DNA from: Clostridia bacterium
GTDB taxonomy: Bacteria > Bacillota_A > Clostridia > Christensenellales > Aristaeellaceae
NCBI GenBank assembly: GCA_017432405.1
Contig: JAFRJF010000314.1
Coordinates: forward strand, 1 to 22,369
Reading direction: 5' to 3'
DNA: 22,369 nt
Shown: positions 7,094-15,191 of the stretch, piece by piece
How the letters are laid out: every line of letters starts with the position of its first letter
Position numbering within the stretch: position 1 is the stretch's first letter
The notes under the pieces: model-generated
What the model was told of the DNA's origin: nothing
The model's database searches: none
Seen by the model: only the letters and a program-made list of their open reading frames with translations
Position numbers and translations under genes: made by a program

Positions 7094-9595
7094 TTACAGG
7101 TATCGCCCCGTGACGCTCCCCGGGTTCTCCCTGATCTCCTCCGGCGCGCCGGTGGCGACGATCTCGCCGCCGGCCACGCCGCCGCCGGGGCCCATGTCCA
7201 CGACGTAGTCGGCACTGCGGATCACGTCCAGGTCGTGCTCGATCACGATCACCGTCGCGCCCCGGTCCACCAGGCGCTGGAACACCGCCATCAGGGTCTT
7301 GACGTCCAGCGGGTGCAGGCCGATGGTGGGCTCGTCGAACACGAATACCGTGTCCGACTGGCCACGGCCCATCTCGCTGGCCAGCTTCAGCCGCTGGGCC
7401 TCGCCGCCGGAGAGGCCGGGGGTTTCCTCGCCCAGGGTCAGGTAGCCCAGGCCCAGGTCGTGGAGCACCTGCAGCCGGGCCTTCACCGCCTTCAGGTCGT
7501 CGCATTCCGAAAGGGCCTCGTCCACGCTGAACGCCATCAGCGCCGGCAGGCAGACGCCGGGGCCGTCCTTCCGTTCACGGGCGACGGTCCAGGCGTCCTT
7601 GCCGTAGCGGGAGCCGCCGCAGTCCGGGCAGGGCACGTCCACGTCCGGCAGGAACTGCACGTCCAGGCTGACCACGCCGGTGCCGTCGCAGGCGGCGCAG
7701 CGCAGCCTGCCGGTGTTGTAGGAAAAGTCGCTGGCCTTGAAGCCCCTGGCCTTCGCGCCGGGGGTCTTCGCGTAGGCCTTGCGCAGCTCGTCGTGGACGT
7801 TGGCGTAGGTGGCCACCGTGGAGCGCACGTTGATGCCGATGGGCGTGGCGTCGATCAGCTTCACCTGGGCGATGCCCGCCGCCTGGACGGATTGCACGTG
7901 GGGCGGCAGCGGCTTGCCGCTGCAGGCCGCCTCCAGCGCCGGGATCAGGCTCTCCAGCACCATCGTGGTCTTGCCGGAGCCGGACACGCCGGTCACCACG
8001 CTCAGCCGCCCCTTCGGGAACGCCACCGACAGCGGCTTTACCGTGTGGATGGCCGAGGTCCGCATGCGAATCTCACCGAGGGCGAACAGTTCGTCCCGGG
8101 GCGCCTGCTGGCGAAGGCTGGCCCTGTGATCCGGGGACAGGAAGGGGCCGATCATCGAGGCGGGGTTGGCCGCCAGCGCTTCAGGGCCGCCCTGGGCGAT
8201 GACGCGCCCGCCCCCCGCGCCGGCCTCGGGGCCCAGCTCGATCAGCCAGTCGGCGTGGGCGAGCACCTGGGTGTCGTGGTCCACCAGCACCACGGAGTTG
8301 CCGTCCGCCACCAGGTCGTCCATCACGCCGGTCAGCCCCTCCAGGTTCGAGGGATGCAGCCCGATGGAGGGCTCGTCCAGCACGTACAGCACGCCGGTGG
8401 TGCGGTTGCGCACGGCCCGGGCCAGCTGGGTGCGCTGGCGCTCGCCGGTGGACAGCGTGGCCGCCGCCCGGTCCAGCGAAAGATAGGAAAGGCCCAGGTC
8501 CACAAGCCGCCGGGCCGTGTGGTGGAAGGCCTCGCAGATGCTTTGGGCCATCGGGCGCATGGGCTCCGGCAGCGAATCGGGCACGCCGTTTACCCAGTCG
8601 ATCAGCTCGGCCAGGGTCAGCATACAGACCTGATCCAGCGAGACGCCCCGCAGCTTCAGCGCCCGGGCACGGGCGTTCAGCCGGGTGCCGCCGCAGTCCG
8701 GGCAGGTGTCCTCCTTCAGGAATTTCTCCACCCGCTTCATGCCCTTTTCGTCCTTGACCTTGTTCAGGGCATTCAGCACCGTGGCGGTGGCGCTGTAGTA
8801 GGTGAAGTCCATCTCCCCGGCGGTGACGTTCTCGGCGTTCCTGGGCCGGTAGAAGATGTGCTTCTTGACCATCGGGCCGTCGTAGACGATGGCCTTTTCT
8901 TCGTCGGTCAGATCCCGGAAGGGCACGTCGGTGCGCACGCCCATGGCCCGGCAGACGTCGGTCATCAGCGACCACATCAGGCTGTTCCACGGGGCCACCG
9001 CGCCGTCGTCGACGCTCAGGCTCTCGTCGGGGACGAGGGTGCGCCTGTCCACGGTGCGCACGGTGCCGGTGCCGCCGCAGGTCGGGCACGCGCCGCCGCT
9101 GTTGAAGGCCAGCTCCTCTGCGCCGACGGTGGGCACGGCCTCGCCGCAGACCGGGCAGAACACCGGCTTTTCCGCGGCGTGGTCCAGCGTGGGCGGCACG
9201 TCGTGGCCGTTGGGGCATTTGTACACCGACAGCCGGGAGAACATCAGCCGCAGGCTGTTCAATAGCTCGGTCATCGTGCCGAAGGTGCTTCGGATGCCCG
9301 GCACCCTGGGCCGCTGGCGCAGCGCCAGCGCCGCCGGGACGTAGCGCACGTCGTCCACCTGGGCCTTCGCGGCCTGGGTCATCCGCCGGCGGGTGTAGGT
9401 GGACAGGGATTCCAGGTAGCGCCGGGAGCCCTCCGCGTACAGCACGCCCAGCGCCAGCGACGACTTGCCCGACCCGGACACCCCCGCGACGCCCACGATT
9501 TGATGCAGGGGAATGTCCACGTCCAGGCCCTTCAGGTTGTGCACACGGGCTCCGCGGATCTCGATCTGGTTGGGGATGGTGTTGTGATTTGGCAT
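7094..9595 (-). CDS. Class II UvrA-like ABC ATPase (excinuclease subunit A paralogue)
   Basis: An 833-residue protein of the UvrA family, which recognises damaged DNA with two ABC ATPase modules. The first Walker A is GVSGSGKS with Lys44, the second GVSGSGKT with Lys542. ABC signatures are LSTGERQR and LSGGEAQR, and Walker B segments are YVLDEPSIGLHP and FVFDEPTIGLHP. Zinc-binding Cys pairs include CPTCGGTG, CPDCGGTR, CAACDGTG and CPDCGGSR. It is about 100 residues shorter than housekeeping UvrA (about 940), as in class II proteins that lack the UvrB-binding insert; some of these are linked to drug self-resistance. The start is ATG 9595, with AGGAG 6-8 bases upstream; an N-terminal extension to 9697 would read through the promoter. 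The gene is transcribed alone, away from the sigma factor gene. Confidence 0.9.
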   Translation of the reverse strand: MPNHNTIPNQIEIRGARVHNLKGLDVDIPLHQIVGVAGVSGSGKSSLALGVLYAEGSRRYLESLSTYTRRRMTQAAKAQVDDVRYVPAALALRQRPRVPGIRSTFGTMTELLNSLRLMFSRLSVYKCPNGHDVPPTLDHAAEKPVFCPVCGEAVPTVGAEELAFNSGGACPTCGGTGTVRTVDRRTLVPDESLSVDDGAVAPWNSLMWSLMTDVCRAMGVRTDVPFRDLTDEEKAIVYDGPMVKKHIFYRPRNAENVTAGEMDFTYYSATATVLNALNKVKDEKGMKRVEKFLKEDTCPDCGGTRLNARARALKLRGVSLDQVCMLTLAELIDWVNGVPDSLPEPMRPMAQSICEAFHHTARRLVDLGLSYLSLDRAAATLSTGERQRTQLARAVRNRTTGVLYVLDEPSIGLHPSNLEGLTGVMDDLVADGNSVVLVDHDTQVLAHADWLIELGPEAGAGGGRVIAQGGPEALAANPASMIGPFLSPDHRASLRQQAPRDELFALGEIRMRTSAIHTVKPLSVAFPKGRLSVVTGVSGSGKTTMVLESLIPALEAACSGKPLPPHVQSVQAAGIAQVKLIDATPIGINVRSTVATYANVHDELRKAYAKTPGAKARGFKASDFSYNTGRLRCAACDGTGVVSLDVQFLPDVDVPCPDCGGSRYGKDAWTVARERKDGPGVCLPALMAFSVDEALSECDDLKAVKARLQVLHDLGLGYLTLGEETPGLSGGEAQRLKLASEMGRGQSDTVFVFDEPTIGLHPLDVKTLMAVFQRLVDRGATVIVIEHDLDVIRSADYVVDMGPGGGVAGGEIVATGAPEEIRENPGSVTGRYL

Positions 9596-9625
9596 TGCTT
9601 TTCTCCTGTATTTGATGATAATAAT

Positions 9626-9654
9626 ATTGTACGGTGAAATGACGGTTGGGTCAA
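9626..9654 (-). promoter_or_regulatory. Promoter of the uvrA-like gene
   Basis: On the minus strand TTGACC (9654-9649) and TACAAT (9631-9626) are separated by 17 bases. The start would lie about 25 bases before the ribosome binding site. Confidence 0.65.
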
Positions 9655-9676
9655 ATGGTTTTGTGGGAATGTTGGT

Positions 9677-9717
9677 AAATTCTGATTCATCGAGCAAAGA
9701 TCGATCAATCAGAATTT
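9677..9717. repeat. Dispersed hairpin element, copy 1
   Basis: A 41-base hairpin with arms AAATTCTGATTCATCGA and TCGATCAATCAGAATTT (one mismatch). A related copy lies at 15095-15135, with the outer arms identical and the similarity continuing into CCGGT and TTCCC after the stem. This copy sits between divergent promoters, where no upstream gene needs termination, so a repeat element or binding site fits better than a terminator. Confidence 0.75.
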
Positions 9718-9782
9718 CCCGGTGCCATTTCCCATTCCATGAACGTTATTATAATAGAACGCAGAAAACGGAGCGTGATGCT

Positions 9783-10337
9783 ATGTTGGCCATGGCCATT
9801 GCGGCGATCGAGAACGAGGGCGACCGCTCGCTGGTGGAGGCGCTGTATACGGATTACTATGCCCTGATGCTGCGCAAGGCGCAATCGATGGTGCGCGAGA
9901 GGCAGGCGGCGGAGGACGTGGTGGAGGCCGTGATGCTGCGGCTGATCGAGCGGATCGACCTGCTGCGGGGGTGCAATCGCCCGTCGCTGCGTTCCTACCT
10001 GGTCACCTGCGTGCGGAACGAGGCCATCGACCGCATGCGCAGGGCGGGCCGGGTCCAAGTCCTCGACGACGCCGGGGAGACCCTCTCCCGGATCCCGGAC
10101 GACGCGCCGCGGGCGGAGCTCCGGCTGATCCGGGAGGGGCAGATCCAGGCGGTGGTGAGGGCGCTGGAGGCGCTGGGCGAGCGCGAGCGGCTGGCGCTGC
10201 GGATGAAGTATTACGACGGCATGACGGACGCGGCCATCGCGAAGCTGTTTGGCATGAGCCGCTCCGGCATACGCAAGCTGATCGACCGCGCCCGGCAGCA
10301 GGTCGGCGCGCGGCTTCGGAAGGAGGAATGGCTGTGA
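9783..10337 (+). CDS. ECF-like RNA polymerase sigma factor
   Basis: A 184-residue sigma-70 family protein with only regions 2 and 4, as in extracytoplasmic-function sigma factors. Region 2 covers about residues 20-88: ALYTDYYALMLRKAQSMV, RQAAEDVVEAV and LRSYLVTCVRNEAIDRMRR. Region 4 covers about 125-180: LGERERLALRMKYYDGMTD and the HTH AAIAKLFGMSRSGIRKLID. ATG 9783 is chosen because the sigma fold starts there and GGAG lies 9 bases upstream; an upstream frame to 9612 crosses the promoter region. A TATAAT occurs at 9750-9755 without a clear -35 box. Its stop overlaps the next gene in GTGA, so the sigma factor and its membrane partner are made together, the usual layout for a sigma and its anti-sigma factor. 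Confidence 0.9.
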   Translation: MLAMAIAAIENEGDRSLVEALYTDYYALMLRKAQSMVRERQAAEDVVEAVMLRLIERIDLLRGCNRPSLRSYLVTCVRNEAIDRMRRAGRVQVLDDAGETLSRIPDDAPRAELRLIREGQIQAVVRALEALGERERLALRMKYYDGMTDAAIAKLFGMSRSGIRKLIDRARQQVGARLRKEEWL

Positions 10338-12709
10338 GGCATGAGGCGCGTATCCCGGATCACGACCGCGAGGCGGTCTCCGAGGCCCTCGAGGCGGCGC
10401 TGTACCGCGCGGCGTTCCAGAGAATGGAGGAAGCGGAGATGAAGCAATTGCTTTCGGAAGTGGATCATGGGGAAAAGAATGTGGCGGCCCCGGTGGAGCT
10501 GCGGCGCAGGCTGAAGCGGCAGCGGGGCTGGGCGGACTTCCGGCGGAGCCTGCCCCGCGTCGCCCAGGCGGCGGCGGCGATCATCGCGGTGCTGTCCATC
10601 GGCACCGGCATCGCCCTGGCGACGTCCCCCCAGGCGCGGCAGTGGGCCGCAGGGGTGCTGCAGAGCCGGGTGGTGGACCCGGACGGCTGGTTTGGCGAGG
10701 TGCGCAGCAGCATGACCGACGGCGCGGCGGCGGACGGGAAGCTGCTGGTGGTGGAGGACAACGTCAATATCAGCGTCTACGAGGGCACGGACGCCGAACC
10801 GGTGACCTATGAATGGCGCGACGCCGGGAACCGGCGCATCGACGCGCTGGCCGTCGACGGGGCGGACGCCTGGGTGGTGATCCACGACTGTGACGGCGCG
10901 CCCATTGAGGCGTTCGACGTGGACCGCATGCCGGAGCGCTACGCCCTGGGCCGAGTGACCCTGGGGGAGGACGGCGCATTCGACGTGGCGGAGGTGGCCA
11001 GCGTCCCGGCGGCGGCGATCCTCGACCCTGAGGGGCGAAGGCTGGACAGCTACGGCATCCCGGGCATGGTCGTACAGGATGGGAAGCTGCTTTTCGCCTC
11101 GGAGTACGCCGTGGAATCGGAAGCGGAGGGTTTCTCCTTCAAGCCGGCGAACGTGCGGCTGTTCAGCTGGGATACGGCGGACGGCACACTGTCAGAGCTG
11201 GCGCTCGACGGCATCCCCATGGACTGGTCGCCGGAGCTGTTCGGCGACGGGTACCTGGCGGCCTTCGACGACGGCGCTGCCGGGGCGCGGGTTTTCAGGA
11301 TAGACGGCGCGTCGTTTGAGGAAGTGTGCCGGGTGCCCTACAGCGGCGCCGAGCGTCCGGGCAGCTTCGCCCGGCGGGAATCGGACGGGGCCCTCATGTA
11401 CGTGCTGGACGGCAGCGTGTGGATGGCCCCGGACATGGACCCGGCGGGTGCCGTGCGGGTGGCGGTGTGCGGCGAGGTCCATGGGCGCGGGCTGCTGCCG
11501 GACGAAGATACCTATGCCGTGGTACATGGGGACGAGGTGCGCCTGTTCGACCTGACCGTGCCCCTGGGCGAGGTGGACGAGCTGGTGGTGGACGGCGACA
11601 GCTGGAACGAGGCGGTCACCCAGCGGTTTATCGCTGAACACCCAGGCGCCGCCGTGGTCCGCGACCCCGGCGGGGCGATCGGGGAGGCCTATGCCGACCG
11701 GATGCTCTCGGGCAAGACCTCGGGGGACGTGGTGACCCTGGAATATCACGATTTCCGGCGGGTGCGGGACGCGGGGCTGGTCGCGCCGCTGACCGACGCG
11801 GCGCTGGTGGCCGAGTGGGAGAAGCTACCCGACGGCTTGCGGGATTTCCTGTCCGTCGACGGGCGGGCCGCAGCCATCCCGGTGGACTTCTATGCCTATC
11901 CCGACGTGATGTTCCTGCAGGCAAATTGGGAGGCGGTCAGGGGCGATTTTGCGGACTATCCTGCAACCTGGCTGGATTACGCCCGCTGGCTCAGGGATTT
12001 TTCCCACAGCGAAGCGGCGGGGCGGTATGTGATTGATTTTGACGGCTATGAGCGGGTCGACCTGGATGTGCCGGGGCAGTTCGAGATGTTTACGCTGTGG
12101 GACATGGCCGAGGCCTTCGAGCGCTGCTGGCGGGCGCTGGGGGAGGACGTCGACTTCAACCGGCCCGAGTTCACCGAATGCGTGGCGAACCTGGCGGCGG
12201 TGGATTGGAAGGCGCTGCGCTACGGTGACGGCAATGAGGGCGGCGAGGACCTGCGTGCGCTGTTCTTCCCCGGCGTTTACGATCCCCTTTTCTCGGAGAA
12301 CGACTGGAGCATCGGGTGCCGCACGCTGAAAATTCGCCCTGACGCGCCGAAGCTCACCCGGGCCAGCGGGTACTTCGCCTTCGTGCCCGCCGCCAGCACC
12401 AGCCGGGCCACCGCCCAGGAATACCTGAGGACGCTGGCGGCGTTGAACCGGACCGGGTACGAGGGGAGCCTGCCGGCGGCGGCGTGCTACGACTTCGCCA
12501 CCGACCCCGAAACGCTGGCTAGTGCGGCGGGCCCGGGCTTCACCGCCGATTCCATAAGAAGGTATCGGGAGCAGGTGGGCGACGCGGTCATCCCACTCAT
12601 GCACGACAATGAGACGGTCAGGAAGGTACGGGACATCGCGGTGGAATACGTTGAAGGAAAGATCGACGCGGGAATGCTGTGCGGCGCGCTGAACAAGGTG
12701 TATGGGTGA
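10334..12709 (+). CDS. Membrane-anchored putative anti-sigma factor fused to a solute-binding-protein-like sensor domain
   Basis: A 791-residue protein. Residues 1-75 are cytoplasmic and helical, the expected sigma-binding region, but no HxxxCxxC zinc motif is seen. Residues about 76-97 form one membrane helix (AAAAIIAVLSIGTGIALAT). Residues about 100-410 are repeated acidic beta-rich segments, possibly a propeller. Residues about 414-791 resemble family 1 extracellular solute-binding proteins: DSWNEAVTQRFIAEHPGA, DRMLSGKTSGDVVTL, and DAGLVAPLTD. GTG 10334 is chosen over ATG 10328 because AGGAGG lies 7 bases before the GTG and only one before the ATG, and because GTGA overlaps the sigma stop. 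The likely job is to hold the sigma factor until a ligand, perhaps a sugar, binds outside the cell. Anti-sigma function is inferred from gene order and topology. Confidence 0.8.
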   Translation: MRHEARIPDHDREAVSEALEAALYRAAFQRMEEAEMKQLLSEVDHGEKNVAAPVELRRRLKRQRGWADFRRSLPRVAQAAAAIIAVLSIGTGIALATSPQARQWAAGVLQSRVVDPDGWFGEVRSSMTDGAAADGKLLVVEDNVNISVYEGTDAEPVTYEWRDAGNRRIDALAVDGADAWVVIHDCDGAPIEAFDVDRMPERYALGRVTLGEDGAFDVAEVASVPAAAILDPEGRRLDSYGIPGMVVQDGKLLFASEYAVESEAEGFSFKPANVRLFSWDTADGTLSELALDGIPMDWSPELFGDGYLAAFDDGAAGARVFRIDGASFEEVCRVPYSGAERPGSFARRESDGALMYVLDGSVWMAPDMDPAGAVRVAVCGEVHGRGLLPDEDTYAVVHGDEVRLFDLTVPLGEVDELVVDGDSWNEAVTQRFIAEHPGAAVVRDPGGAIGEAYADRMLSGKTSGDVVTLEYHDFRRVRDAGLVAPLTDAALVAEWEKLPDGLRDFLSVDGRAAAIPVDFYAYPDVMFLQANWEAVRGDFADYPATWLDYARWLRDFSHSEAAGRYVIDFDGYERVDLDVPGQFEMFTLWDMAEAFERCWRALGEDVDFNRPEFTECVANLAAVDWKALRYGDGNEGGEDLRALFFPGVYDPLFSENDWSIGCRTLKIRPDAPKLTRASGYFAFVPAASTSRATAQEYLRTLAALNRTGYEGSLPAAACYDFATDPETLASAAGPGFTADSIRRYREQVGDAVIPLMHDNETVRKVRDIAVEYVEGKIDAGMLCGALNKVYG

Positions 12710-12719
12710 ACAATGGGGC

Positions 12720-12748
12720 TTGATATTCCCTGGCTTTTCGGGTATAAT
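12720..12748 (+). promoter_or_regulatory. Consensus promoter before the Rpn remnant
   Basis: TTGATA (12720-12725) and TATAAT (12743-12748) are separated by 17 bases, 10 bases after the sigma partner's stop. It points at a gene fragment that has lost its start. Confidence 0.75.
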
Positions 12749-12751
12749 TAA

Positions 12752-13303
12752 AACCAGGCCGATTCCTATCACCCCTATAGCACCGCCCAGCAGAAGGCCC
12801 CGACGCCCCGGTGCGTGTGCTTCTACAACGGGGAGGCCGAGAGGGAGGACCGGGTGGTGCTGGACCTGAAGGACGCCTTTGAACGGGAGGCGGACATCGA
12901 CGTCCGGGTGACGATGCTCAATGTGAACTACGGGCGCAACCGGGCGCTGATGGAGGCCTGCAAGCCCCTGAGGGACTATGCCTGGTTTGTCGACGCGGTC
13001 CGGCATAGGCAGGCGACGCTGAACGACCTTGACGCCGCGGTGGACGCGGCGCTGAACGAAATGCCGGAGGAGAGCGCCCTCAAGGCGTTTATGACAGCGA
13101 ACCGAGCGGAGGTGAAGCGCATGTGCATTACCGAATACAACGAGGTGAAGACTTTGGCGGACGAGCGCGAGGAGGGCCGGATGGAGGGCGTAATTGAGAC
13201 GCTGCTGAACCTGGTGCGAAAGGGTCTGATCAGCGAGGAGCGCGCCGCCGAGGAGGCGCACATGAGCGTTTCCCAGTTCCGGGAGCAGGCGAAGCTGGCG
13301 TGA
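12752..13303 (+). pseudogene. 3' remnant of an Rpn-family recombination-promoting nuclease / putative transposase
   Basis: The open frame of 183 codons matches the C-terminal half of PD-(D/E)XK proteins of the Rpn family: PTPRCVCFYNGEAE, LDLKDAFEREADIDVRVTML, YGRNRALMEACKPLRDYAWF, NRAEVKRMCITEYNE, then a charged EEGRMEGVIETLLNLV tail and a short helical end. Intact members are about 300 residues and start with the nuclease core, which is absent; a TAA at 12749 blocks the frame upstream. The only in-frame initiator near the start is a GTG at 12815 without a ribosome binding site. A consensus promoter lies directly before the remnant, as if a deletion removed the 5' half of the gene but kept its promoter, or joined a foreign promoter to it. 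Confidence 0.8.
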
Positions 13304-13325
13304 CAGCGACAGATCAGTCGACCAC

Positions 13326-13364
13326 ATGGGCGGGGACGGATTCCATGAATTCGTCCCCGCCCAT
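13326..13364. terminator. Strong 18-bp stem hairpin after the Rpn remnant
   Basis: The arms ATGGGCGGGGACGGATTC and GAATTCGTCCCCGCCCAT pair over 18 positions with one G-T wobble and a 3-base loop. It lies between the Rpn remnant and the promoter of the next gene. No long T-run follows (ATCTGTCTT), so termination is likely but unproven. Confidence 0.6.
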
Positions 13365-13377
13365 ATCTGTCTTGCCC

Positions 13378-13406
13378 TTGCAATGCCCCGCCAAAGATGC
13401 TATAAT
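13378..13406 (+). promoter_or_regulatory. Consensus promoter of the uridine-kinase-like gene
   Basis: TTGCAA (13378-13383) and TATAAT (13401-13406) are separated by 17 bases. The start would fall about 30 bases before the ATG at 13443. A second TATAAT-like box follows at 13411-13417. Confidence 0.8.
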
Positions 13407-13442
13407 CCTGTTATAATTAGGAATCGCTATGCACTGGAGGGG

Positions 13443-15095
13443 ATGCGCGTGTATTTGAAGCTGAACGGCATCGAGATCGAATGTACGGGGCAGGAGAAGT
13501 GGATCGACCTGCTTGAGCGGCTTCCGGACGGCGGCACGGGGGCGCTGGGCATTGCGCTGCGGGGGCGCACGGCGTCTCTGAACGACCCGGTGGAGGAGTA
13601 TGCCTTCGCCAGGACGCTGACCTATGCCGACGAGGAGGGGCGGCGCATCTACGAGCGCTCGCTGCAATTCGTGTTCCTCACGGCGGCGAACCGGCTGTAC
13701 CCCGGCAAGCGGGTGCGCATCCGCCATTCCCTGGCCCAGGGGCTGTACATCGACCTGCCCAACGTGGCGGTGACCGGGGCGATCGTGGCCGATTTGAAGG
13801 CGGAGATGCGGCGCATCGTGGCGGCGGACATGCCCATCGAGCGCATCAGCGTGTCCACCGAGGACGCCCGGGATTACTTCACCCGCACCGGCCAGACCGA
13901 CCGGCTGCGGATACTGGGCTATCGCCGCTTCAGCCACTTTACGCTGTATCGCATCGACGGCCTGGAGGATTACTTCTACGGCGAGATGGTCCCCTCGACC
14001 GGCTGCCTGGGCGTGTTCGACCTGAAGGCCTACGGCGAGGGCATACTGCTGCAGCTGCCGGACGTGAACGCCCCGAAAAAGCCCGCCCGGTTCGTGGACC
14101 TGCCCCACCTGCTGCACACCTACGACGAGACGGCCCGGTGGCACGCCATACTGAACTGCGAAAACGCGGCGGACCTGAACGACATGGTGGTCAGCCGCCG
14201 GTTGAGGGAGTTCATCCGCGTGAACGAGGCCCTGCAGGAGCGCAGGATCCAGCAGATCGCGGACCAGTTCGTCGCTTCGGGGGCGCTGCTGCTGCTGATC
14301 GCCGGGCCGTCGTCCTCGGGCAAGACCACCTTCTCCCACCGCATGTCCATCGCCCTTCGGGTGCACGGGTTGCGTCCGGTGAAGGTCTCGCTGGACGATT
14401 ACTACCTGGACCGGGACGCCATTCCCCGGGAGCCCGACGGTTCGCTGGACCTGGAGCGCATCGAGACGCTGGATTTGGACCTGCTGTGCGACCACCTGCC
14501 CCGGCTGGTGCGGGGGGAGACGGTGAACGTGCCGGAGTTCGATTTCAAAAGCGGCAAGCGCCGGGAGGTGACCCACCCCTTCTCGGTGGAGCCGGGCCAG
14601 CCCATCATCATCGAAGGCATCCACGCCCTGAACGACCGGCTGACCGCCACAGTGCCGGCCGAGCTGAAATTCAAGGTGTACATCAGCGCGCTGACGATGC
14701 TGAACCTGGACGACCACAACCGCATCCGCACCACCGACGCGCGGCTGCTGCGCCGCATCGTGCGGGACAACCTGTTCCGGGGCACGCCGCCCGAGGACAC
14801 CATGGCCATGTGGGCCTCCGTGCGCCGGGGCGAGGAGAAGTACATATTCCCGTTCCAGGAGAAGGCCGACGCCATGTTCAATTCGGCGCTGACCTACGAG
14901 CTGGCGATCATGAAGAAGTACGCCTATCCCCAGCTGCTGGCCGTCACCGAGGAAAGCCCGTACTACACGATGGCCCGGCGTCTGGTGAAGTTCCTGAACT
15001 ACATCCAGACCGCCGACGTGGAGGACGAGATCCCCGTCAATTCGATACTGCGCGAATTCATCGGCGGCTGCTGCTTCTATAAGGATGAGGATTGA
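13443..15095 (+). CDS. Nucleoside kinase of the uridine kinase family with N-terminal TGS/tRNA-synthetase-like region
   Basis: A 550-residue protein, the normal length for the Clostridia nucleoside kinase family. Residues 1-60 resemble a TGS domain and 60-200 a threonyl-tRNA-synthetase second-domain fold (ADEEGRRIYERSLQFVFLTAA, HSLAQGLYIDL). Residues about 280-480 form the kinase: P-loop IAGPSSSGKTTF with Lys294, SLDDYYLDRDAIP, and IIIEGIHALNDRL. The expected reaction is ATP-dependent phosphorylation of uridine or cytidine, although the substrate of these fused forms is not clear from sequence. ATG 13443 follows GGAGG by only two bases; GTG 13449 has an 8-base spacing and may be the true start. 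A consensus promoter lies at 13378. A hairpin overlaps the stop codon. Confidence 0.88.
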   Translation: MRVYLKLNGIEIECTGQEKWIDLLERLPDGGTGALGIALRGRTASLNDPVEEYAFARTLTYADEEGRRIYERSLQFVFLTAANRLYPGKRVRIRHSLAQGLYIDLPNVAVTGAIVADLKAEMRRIVAADMPIERISVSTEDARDYFTRTGQTDRLRILGYRRFSHFTLYRIDGLEDYFYGEMVPSTGCLGVFDLKAYGEGILLQLPDVNAPKKPARFVDLPHLLHTYDETARWHAILNCENAADLNDMVVSRRLREFIRVNEALQERRIQQIADQFVASGALLLLIAGPSSSGKTTFSHRMSIALRVHGLRPVKVSLDDYYLDRDAIPREPDGSLDLERIETLDLDLLCDHLPRLVRGETVNVPEFDFKSGKRREVTHPFSVEPGQPIIIEGIHALNDRLTATVPAELKFKVYISALTMLNLDDHNRIRTTDARLLRRIVRDNLFRGTPPEDTMAMWASVRRGEEKYIFPFQEKADAMFNSALTYELAIMKKYAYPQLLAVTEESPYYTMARRLVKFLNYIQTADVEDEIPVNSILREFIGGCCFYKDED

Positions 15096-15135
15096 AATTC
15101 TGATTCATCGGGCTGTGCTCGATAAATCAGAATTT
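15095..15135. repeat. Dispersed hairpin element, copy 2
   Basis: A 41-base hairpin with arms AAATTCTGATTCATCGGGC and GCTCGATAAATCAGAATTT (one mismatch and one wobble), related to 9677-9717. It starts on the last base of the kinase stop codon and is followed by TCCGG, so here it could also act as a terminator. Confidence 0.75.
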
Positions 15136-15150
15136 TCCGGTATGATCTTC

Positions 15151-15183
15151 CCTTCTTGCGTCAAGACTATGGTCGCAAGGAGG
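15151..15183 (+). promoter_or_regulatory. Hairpin that sequesters the Shine-Dalgarno sequence of the lipoprotein gene
   Basis: CCTTCTTGCG (15151-15160) pairs over ten positions with CGCAAGGAGG (15174-15183), with one G-U wobble and a 13-base loop. The 3' arm contains the whole AAGGAGG ribosome binding site for the ATG at 15192. If it forms in the mRNA it should reduce translation until it is melted or bound. A regulatory role is inference. Confidence 0.5.
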
Positions 15184-15191
15184 TATGCAAT

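Noticed and set aside
7067..9265. Plus-strand frame of 732 codons opposite the uvrA-like gene
   Set aside because: Low-complexity His/Val/Gly-rich product without motifs; the minus frame is an unmistakable UvrA.
9971..10333. Upstream extension of the sigma partner gene to 9971
   Set aside because: It reads the sigma gene in another frame and is Arg/Gly/Ala-rich; GTG 10334 has a well-spaced AGGAGG and the coupled GTGA overlap.
11825..14717. Long minus-strand frames opposite the sigma partner and kinase genes
   Set aside because: Antisense shadows without ribosome binding sites or family resemblance; they cross several genes and hairpins.
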